NCBI GenBank assembly: GCA_964423785.1
Contig: CAYRGZ010000037.1
Span: 1-19,424 of the forward strand
Direction: 5' to 3'
DNA length: 19,424 nucleotides
Source: S012-135 sp964423785
Lineage (GTDB): Bacteria; Desulfobacterota; Desulfobulbia; Desulfobulbales; S012-135
Shown here: one piece after another, positions 15,267-19,424 of the stretch
Numbering within the stretch: position 1 is the stretch's first letter
How the letters are laid out: each line of letters opens with the position of its first letter
Position numbers and translations under genes: made by a program
Notes under the pieces: generated by a model
Told to the model about the DNA's origin: nothing
The model's input: the letters and a program-made list of their open reading frames with translations, nothing else
Database searches by the model: none

Positions 15267-16427
15267 GTGGAGCGGGAGCAAGGTGGAAGAGGGAAGAGCG
15301 ATGCCCGGCCGGACCGGGCGGGGACTCCCTCTGTTCTCGTGCTCGAACCGTATTACGGCGGCTCCCACAAGGTGTTTTGTGACGCCCTGGTTGCCGATCT
15401 GCCCTTCCGCTTCACCCTGTGGACCTTGCCGGCCCGTAAGTGGAAGTGGCGTATGCGGCTGGCGGCGCCGCTCTTTGCCGGGCGCCTTGCGGAGCTTGCT
15501 GCTCCCCAGCGGCTGGTCTTCTGCTCGTCGTTCGTCGATGTCGCGACCCTGCGGGGCTGCGGACCGGCCTGGCTGCGGCAGGTTCCGGTGGTCACCTATT
15601 TCCACGAGAACCAGTTTGCCTACCCGGTGCAGGTGGAGGACGAGCGTGATTACCATTTCGCGGTCACCAATGTCACCACCGCCCTGGCGAGCGACCTTGC
15701 TCTGTTCAACTCGCAATACAACCTGGAGACCTTCCTGGACGGGGCCCGCAAGCTACTCCGCAAGGCGCCGGACATGGATCTCGCCCCGACCCTCGATCGG
15801 CTGGCGGCCCGGTGCCGGGTATTGCCGCCCGGCATCGATTTTGCCGCCATCGACCAGGCCGTACCCTGGCCGCGGCCGCCGGCCGCCCCGCCGGTCATCC
15901 TCTGGAACCACCGTTGGGAGCACGACAAGGGGCCGGAACTCTTTTTCGCGGCCTTGGACGAGCTTGCGGCCCGCTCGGTCGATTTCGAGGTCGTGGTGCT
16001 GGGCCGCGGCTTTGCCCGCCGACCGGCGGTGTTCGATACCGTTGCCGAACGGCTCGGCCGCCGGCTGCTTCACTGCGGCTGGGTGACGCGGCAGGAGTAC
16101 GGCCGCTGGCTGAGACGGTGCGACGTGGTGGTCTCCACCGCCCGGCACGAGTTCTACGGCATGGCGGTGCTGGAGGCGGTGCGGGCCGGCTGCCGGCCGG
16201 TGTTGCCGGACGGGCTCAGCTACCGCGAGTTGTTTCCGGCCGAGTATCGCTATCCCGAAGGCGGCTTGGTGGACGCCCTGGTCGCCGCCCTGGAGCGCGG
16301 CCGCCTCGACCAGGACACCGCCGCAACCTTGACGACGCCGCACGCCTGGGATACCCTGCAGCACCGTTTTGCGGCCTGTTTTTCCACCATGCTTGCCGGC
16401 GGTCCTCTGCAGGGAGGAGAATGGTAG
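15267..16427 (+). CDS. DUF3524 glycosyltransferase, tRNA-queuosine mannosyltransferase-like
   Basis: About 386 residues from a GTG at 15267. The N-terminal motif LVLEPYYGGSHKVFCDAL (from about residue 24) is the hallmark of the DUF3524/GTDC1 family, whose vertebrate member QTMAN adds mannose to queuosine in tRNA-Asp. 'VVTYFHENQFAYP' is another family landmark. The C-terminal half is a GT-B/GT4 domain with 'WNHRWEHDKGPE' and an EX7E motif (E295 to E303, HEFYGMAVLEA). A bacterial queuosine-mannosylating role is plausible but unproven. The start is uncertain. In-frame options are ATG 15207 (overlapping the divergent cyclase start), GTG 15267 and GTG 15339, none with a clear ribosome binding site. 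The best-placed ATG (15301) is out of frame. The stop is one base before the DUF1178 start. Confidence 0.85.
   Translation: MEREQGGRGKSDARPDRAGTPSVLVLEPYYGGSHKVFCDALVADLPFRFTLWTLPARKWKWRMRLAAPLFAGRLAELAAPQRLVFCSSFVDVATLRGCGPAWLRQVPVVTYFHENQFAYPVQVEDERDYHFAVTNVTTALASDLALFNSQYNLETFLDGARKLLRKAPDMDLAPTLDRLAARCRVLPPGIDFAAIDQAVPWPRPPAAPPVILWNHRWEHDKGPELFFAALDELAARSVDFEVVVLGRGFARRPAVFDTVAERLGRRLLHCGWVTRQEYGRWLRRCDVVVSTARHEFYGMAVLEAVRAGCRPVLPDGLSYRELFPAEYRYPEGGLVDALVAALERGRLDQDTAATLTTPHAWDTLQHRFAACFSTMLAGGPLQGGEW
15285..15303 (+). promoter_or_regulatory. Strong ribosome binding site and ATG out of frame with the glycosyltransferase
   Basis: GGAAGAGGGAAGAG at 15285-15298 precedes ATG at 15301. This is the best initiation signal in the region, but the ATG is in a different frame from the DUF3524 reading frame that begins its conserved part at about 15336. 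Adding one base between 15303 and 15336, where there are runs of G, would join them. Either the assembly lacks a base there, or translation truly starts at a GTG elsewhere. Confidence 0.5.
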
Positions 16428-16428
16428 T

Positions 16429-16854
16429 ATGATCGTCTATGACCTCGTCTGTGCCTGTGGCTGTCGTTTCGAGGGCTGGTTCCACGATCGGGCCGATTAC
16501 GAACGCCAACAGGAAGAGGGGCTGTTGAGCTGTCCAGCCTGCGGCGGCAGCGAGGTGCACAAGGTATTGTCTCCGGTCGCCTATCACGGCGGCCAGGGCG
16601 GCCAGGGCGGCCGCGAGGCGGTGCAGGCTGCGGTGGCCGCCTTCGGCCTCGCCCTGAAACGGTACGTAGAGCGCAATTTCGAAGACGTGGGCACCCGGTT
16701 CGCCGAGACCGCCCTGCGCATCCACTACGGTATCGACGAGGCCCGCAACATCCGGGGGGTGGCCACCGAGGCCGAGGAGAAGATGTTGCGTGACGAGGGG
16801 GTGGAATTCATCACCATCCCCGTACCGAAGACCGACGATTCCGACCTGAACTGA
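16429..16854 (+). CDS. DUF1178 zinc-ribbon-like protein
   Basis: 141 residues. It opens MIVYDLVCACGCRFEGWF, the conserved start of DUF1178, with C8, C10 and C12 and then C35-x2-C38 (CPACGG), which together probably form a zinc ribbon. A Gly/Gln-rich linker at 54-61 is followed by a helical, charged C-terminal half (about 63-141) ending in acidic residues. The family function is unknown. ATG at 16429 is preceded by AGGGAGGAG at 16411-16419 and lies one base after the glycosyltransferase stop, so the two genes are probably co-translated. The stop TGA abuts the stop of the convergent small gene. Confidence 0.88.
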   Translation: MIVYDLVCACGCRFEGWFHDRADYERQQEEGLLSCPACGGSEVHKVLSPVAYHGGQGGQGGREAVQAAVAAFGLALKRYVERNFEDVGTRFAETALRIHYGIDEARNIRGVATEAEEKMLRDEGVEFITIPVPKTDDSDLN

Positions 16855-17049
16855 TCACTGCTCTGAGGCGGCCGTCAGCTTGGCGTGCACGAACTCGCTT
16901 TCGCGCGGGGTGAGGTCGAAGCGGATCTCCGCCTCCCGGATGATCTCCTTCCGTCCCTTTTCCGGGTGCTCGGCGATGGTCTCGCAGATCCAGCGTACCG
17001 CCTTGCGGATGCGTTCTCCCTCCGGCATGACTGCATCGGTTTCCGGCAT
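16855..17049 (-). CDS. Small conserved-looking hypothetical protein (64 aa)
   Basis: 64 residues, soluble and predicted mostly helical, with a high share of Glu, Arg and Lys. The core reads RIRKAVRWICETIAEHPEKG followed by a segment ending FDLTPRESEFV. I do not recognise a named family. GAGGAG (minus strand, about 17056-17061) lies 7 bases before ATG 17049, a good ribosome binding site that supports a real gene. It starts 24 bp after the glgB stop on the same strand, so it is probably the last gene of a glgB operon. Its stop codon directly abuts that of DUF1178 within a TGATCA palindrome. Confidence 0.75.
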   Translation of the reverse strand: MPETDAVMPEGERIRKAVRWICETIAEHPEKGRKEIIREAEIRFDLTPRESEFVHAKLTAASEQ

Positions 17050-17073
17050 GGTCGTGCTCCTCGTTTTGTCGCT

Positions 17074-19266
17074 CTACTCCGGTCGTCGCCGGACGATGAT
17101 CCCGGCCAGCGGCGGCACCGTTATCCGTATGTGATGCGGTGCCTCGCCGAACGGTTCCGGGATGGACTCGAAGATCCCCTCGTTCACCATCCCGGAGCCG
17201 CCGAACCGTTGTGCGTCGCTGTTGAAGATTTCCTCGTAGCGGCCGGCCACCGGCACACCGAGGCGGTAGTCGTGGTGCACCTGGGGGGTGAAGTTGCACA
17301 GGCAGACGACGAAATCGTCCCGGTCGGCGGCGAAGCGGGCGTAGGCGACGATGCTGTTGTCCACGTCCTTGAAGTCCATCCATGCGAATCCCTCCGGCGA
17401 GAAATCCTGCTGCCACAGGGCCGGCAGTTCCCGGTAGCACCGGTTCAGTTCCTGGACGAAATGTTGTGTCCCCTGGTGAAAGCTGCCGTCGGTCACTAGG
17501 TGCCAGTCCAGGCTCACTTTGCAGTACCATTCGGAAATCTGGCCGAACTCGCCGCCCATGAACAAGAGTTTCTTGCCCGGATGGGTCCACTGGTGGAAGA
17601 AAAGCAGGCGCAGGTTGGCGAACCGCTGCCACTCGTCACCGGGCATCTTCGATACCAGCGACCGCTTGCCGTGGACCACCTCGTCGTGGGAGAGCGGCAG
17701 GATGAAGTTCTCGGTGAAGGCGTACAGGAGTGAGAAGGTCAGCGAGTTGTGGTGGTACTTGCGGTACAGGGGGTCTTTGGCCATGAACTGCAGAGTGTCG
17801 TTCATCCAGCCCATGTTCCACTTGAAGCCGAAGCCCAAGCCCCCCATGTGGGCGGGCTTGGAGACCCCGAAGAAGCTGGTGGACTCCTCGGCGATGGTCA
17901 TCACGTCCGGGTGGTACTGATAGACGATGGCGTTCAGGTGGCGCAAAAATTCGATGGCCTCGATGTTTTCCTTGCCGCCGTATTGGTTGGGGATCCACTG
18001 GCCTTCGGTGCGGGCGTAGTCCAGGTAGAGCATGGAGGCCACGGCGTCCACCCGCAGGCCGTCGACGTGGAAGACGTCGAACCAGTACATGGCGTTGCTG
18101 ATCAGAAAGGTTTTGACTTCGTTGCGGCCGTAGTTGAAGATGTAGGTGTCCCATTCCGGGTGGTGGCCGAGGCGCGGGTCCTCGTGTTCGTAGAGGGCGG
18201 TGCCGTCGAAGCGGCCGAGGCAGTGGCCGTCGGTAGGGAAGTGGGACGGGACCCAGTCGAGGATGACGCCGATGCCGTTCTGGTGGCACTGGTCTACGAA
18301 GTACATGAAGTCCTGCGGGGTGCCGAACCGGCTCGACACCGCGTAGTAGCCGGTGACCTGGTAGCCCCAGGACTCATCCAGGGGGTGTTCCATGATCGGC
18401 AACAGCTCGATGTGGGTGAAGCCCATTTCTTTGACGTAGGGGATGAGGCGGTCGGCCAGCTCCCGGAAGGAGAGGAACCGGTCCGGGTCGGCCGGGTCCC
18501 GTTGCCAGGAGCCGGCGTGCACCTCGTAGATGGAGATCGGTTCATTGTAGGGTGCGGTGCTGCGCCGCCGTTCCAGCCAGGCATCGTCCCCCCACTGGTA
18601 GCCGCCAAGCTCCCAGACGATGGAGGCGCTTTTCGGCCGCATCTCGAAAAAGAAGCCGTACGGATCGCTCTTTTCGATGATCTGGCCGTGCGGTCCCTTG
18701 ATCTCGAACTTGTAGATCTCGCCCTTTGTAAGTCCGGGGAGGAACAGTTCCCAGATACCGGTGCCGCCGAGCACCCGCATCTGATGGACCCGGCCGTCCC
18801 AGAAGTTGAAATCGCCGACGACGCTTACCCGGCGGGCCGCCGGCGCCCAGACTCGGAAGATCACCCCGCTCGTGCCGTCGATGGTGGTCACCTGCGCCCC
18901 CATCACCCGGTAGGCTTGGTATAAGGTGCCGTGGTTGAACAGGTGCCGGTCGAAATCGCTCATCTGGGGCAAGAACCGGTAAGGATCGTCGACGATGCGG
19001 GTCTGGCCGTTGGTGAAGGTCACCTCGTAATGGTAGGAAAAAGGTGGATCAATGTCGGCCACTGTCTCGAAGAGCCCTTCCTCGCGCACCCTGTACATGG
19101 TGATGGTGCGGTCGCCCAGCACCAGCCGGACGGCGTCGGCGTGGGGCTGGAAGGTCCGGAAGACGGCCTTTGTCTCATCGATCTGGTGCCAGCCGAGGAC
19201 GAGGAAGGGATCGTGGTGATCGGCGGCGATCACCCGGTCGATTTCGCGTGCAACGTCGAATTCCAT
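17074..19266 (-). CDS. glgB: 1,4-alpha-glucan branching enzyme GlgB
   Basis: 730 residues, almost the length of E. coli GlgB (728). It makes the alpha-1,6 branches of glycogen. An N-terminal N1 module (about 15-110) starts with HHDPFLVLGWH. A CBM48 domain (about 120-220) follows with GVIFRVWAPAARRVSVVGDF. The GH13 barrel comes next, with nucleophile D407 (GLRVDAVASM), acid/base E460 (MTIAEEST) and stabiliser D528 (LSHDEVVHGK), and then a C-terminal beta domain. The frame is open upstream to 19377, but ATG 19266 matches the family N-terminus. GGGGGA just upstream is a weak ribosome binding site. No glgA or glgC lies in the window. Confidence 0.97.
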   Translation of the reverse strand: MEFDVAREIDRVIAADHHDPFLVLGWHQIDETKAVFRTFQPHADAVRLVLGDRTITMYRVREEGLFETVADIDPPFSYHYEVTFTNGQTRIVDDPYRFLPQMSDFDRHLFNHGTLYQAYRVMGAQVTTIDGTSGVIFRVWAPAARRVSVVGDFNFWDGRVHQMRVLGGTGIWELFLPGLTKGEIYKFEIKGPHGQIIEKSDPYGFFFEMRPKSASIVWELGGYQWGDDAWLERRRSTAPYNEPISIYEVHAGSWQRDPADPDRFLSFRELADRLIPYVKEMGFTHIELLPIMEHPLDESWGYQVTGYYAVSSRFGTPQDFMYFVDQCHQNGIGVILDWVPSHFPTDGHCLGRFDGTALYEHEDPRLGHHPEWDTYIFNYGRNEVKTFLISNAMYWFDVFHVDGLRVDAVASMLYLDYARTEGQWIPNQYGGKENIEAIEFLRHLNAIVYQYHPDVMTIAEESTSFFGVSKPAHMGGLGFGFKWNMGWMNDTLQFMAKDPLYRKYHHNSLTFSLLYAFTENFILPLSHDEVVHGKRSLVSKMPGDEWQRFANLRLLFFHQWTHPGKKLLFMGGEFGQISEWYCKVSLDWHLVTDGSFHQGTQHFVQELNRCYRELPALWQQDFSPEGFAWMDFKDVDNSIVAYARFAADRDDFVVCLCNFTPQVHHDYRLGVPVAGRYEEIFNSDAQRFGGSGMVNEGIFESIPEPFGEAPHHIRITVPPLAGIIVRRRPE

Positions 19267-19371
19267 GGGGTCCCCCGTGGTAGTTGCGGTTCGTTTGGTC
19301 GAAAAAGCCAGGGACGGCTGTTCGACAGACTGATAGGGGCGGCCGGCATGGTCGCCCCAGCCATGACAGTC

Positions 19372-19385
19372 TATCATATCATACT
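19372..19385 (-). promoter_or_regulatory. Possible glgB promoter -10 region
   Basis: AT-rich AGTATGATATGATA (minus-strand reading), with two overlapping TATGAT hexamers, lies about 110 bases before the glgB start in GC-rich DNA. No good -35 hexamer is visible at 16-18 bases. The intervening roughly 100-base leader (19267-19371) holds no gene that I can support. The remainder to 19424 contains no recognisable gene. Confidence 0.3.
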
Positions 19386-19424
19386 ACCGAGGCGGCAGGA
19401 AAAATGATGAGGCCGTAAAAACTC

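Noticed and set aside
15267..16427. Glycosyltransferase as a pseudogene because of the out-of-frame ATG
   Set aside because: The whole conserved body is one uninterrupted frame with all motifs; only the start position is in doubt.
17749..18924. Long open frame (391 codons) on the plus strand opposite glgB
   Set aside because: It is antisense to a clear GlgB with full catalytic motifs; its translation is Val/Gly/Asp-rich low-complexity sequence, typical of the reverse frame of GC-rich genes.

Overview
The window is GC-rich, gene-dense bacterial chromosome. It carries about 18 protein-coding genes, no RNA genes, no insertion sequences and no CRISPR arrays. Four features together suggest a Gram-negative anaerobe of the Desulfobacterota (Deltaproteobacteria), plausibly a Desulfobulbales-type sulfur or metal respirer: a 16-haem-site periplasmic cytochrome c, a small stand-alone sirohaem reductase like the 'assimilatory-type' sulfite reductase of sulfate reducers, an outer-membrane lipid-transport ABC cassette, and CoaBC/GlgB-type housekeeping genes. 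The assignment is an inference from gene content and no species is claimed.

Layout. (1) 5-2891, plus strand: an exported multihaem cytochrome c followed by an exported protein that joins a cysteine-less thioredoxin-like fold to TPR repeats. They probably form the end of a longer extracytoplasmic electron-transfer operon that starts left of the window. (2) 2888-6405, minus strand: a tightly overlapping four-gene Mla/MCE cassette in the order STAS-permease, ATPase, MCE substrate-binding protein, auxiliary lipoprotein, for phospholipid or other lipid traffic across the envelope. (3) 6500-7461, plus strand: a small DUF2905 membrane protein and the small sirohaem/4Fe-4S reductase. (4) 7466-11424, minus strand: nitroreductase, small unknown lipoprotein and coaBC in one operon, then a MutS-domain-V ATPase with a predicted membrane hairpin. 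(5) 11564-14203, plus strand: dGTPase-like HD hydrolase, TatD nuclease and YggS PLP-homeostasis protein. (6) 14243-15208, minus strand: FHA domain plus class III adenylate cyclase. (7) 15267-16854, plus strand: a DUF3524 glycosyltransferase of the tRNA-queuosine mannosyltransferase family and a DUF1178 zinc-ribbon protein. (8) 16855-19266, minus strand: glycogen branching enzyme and a 64-residue conserved-looking protein.

Most of the window is housekeeping. Genes sit in short strand-alternating operons with 4-bp start/stop overlaps, and convergent pairs have almost no space between them. I see no mobile or defence island. The parts most worth following up are the cytochrome with its degenerate redoxin-TPR partner, the membrane-anchored MutS-like ATPase, the bacterial queuosine-mannosyltransferase-like enzyme (with a start-site or frameshift puzzle), and the soluble FHA-cyclase.
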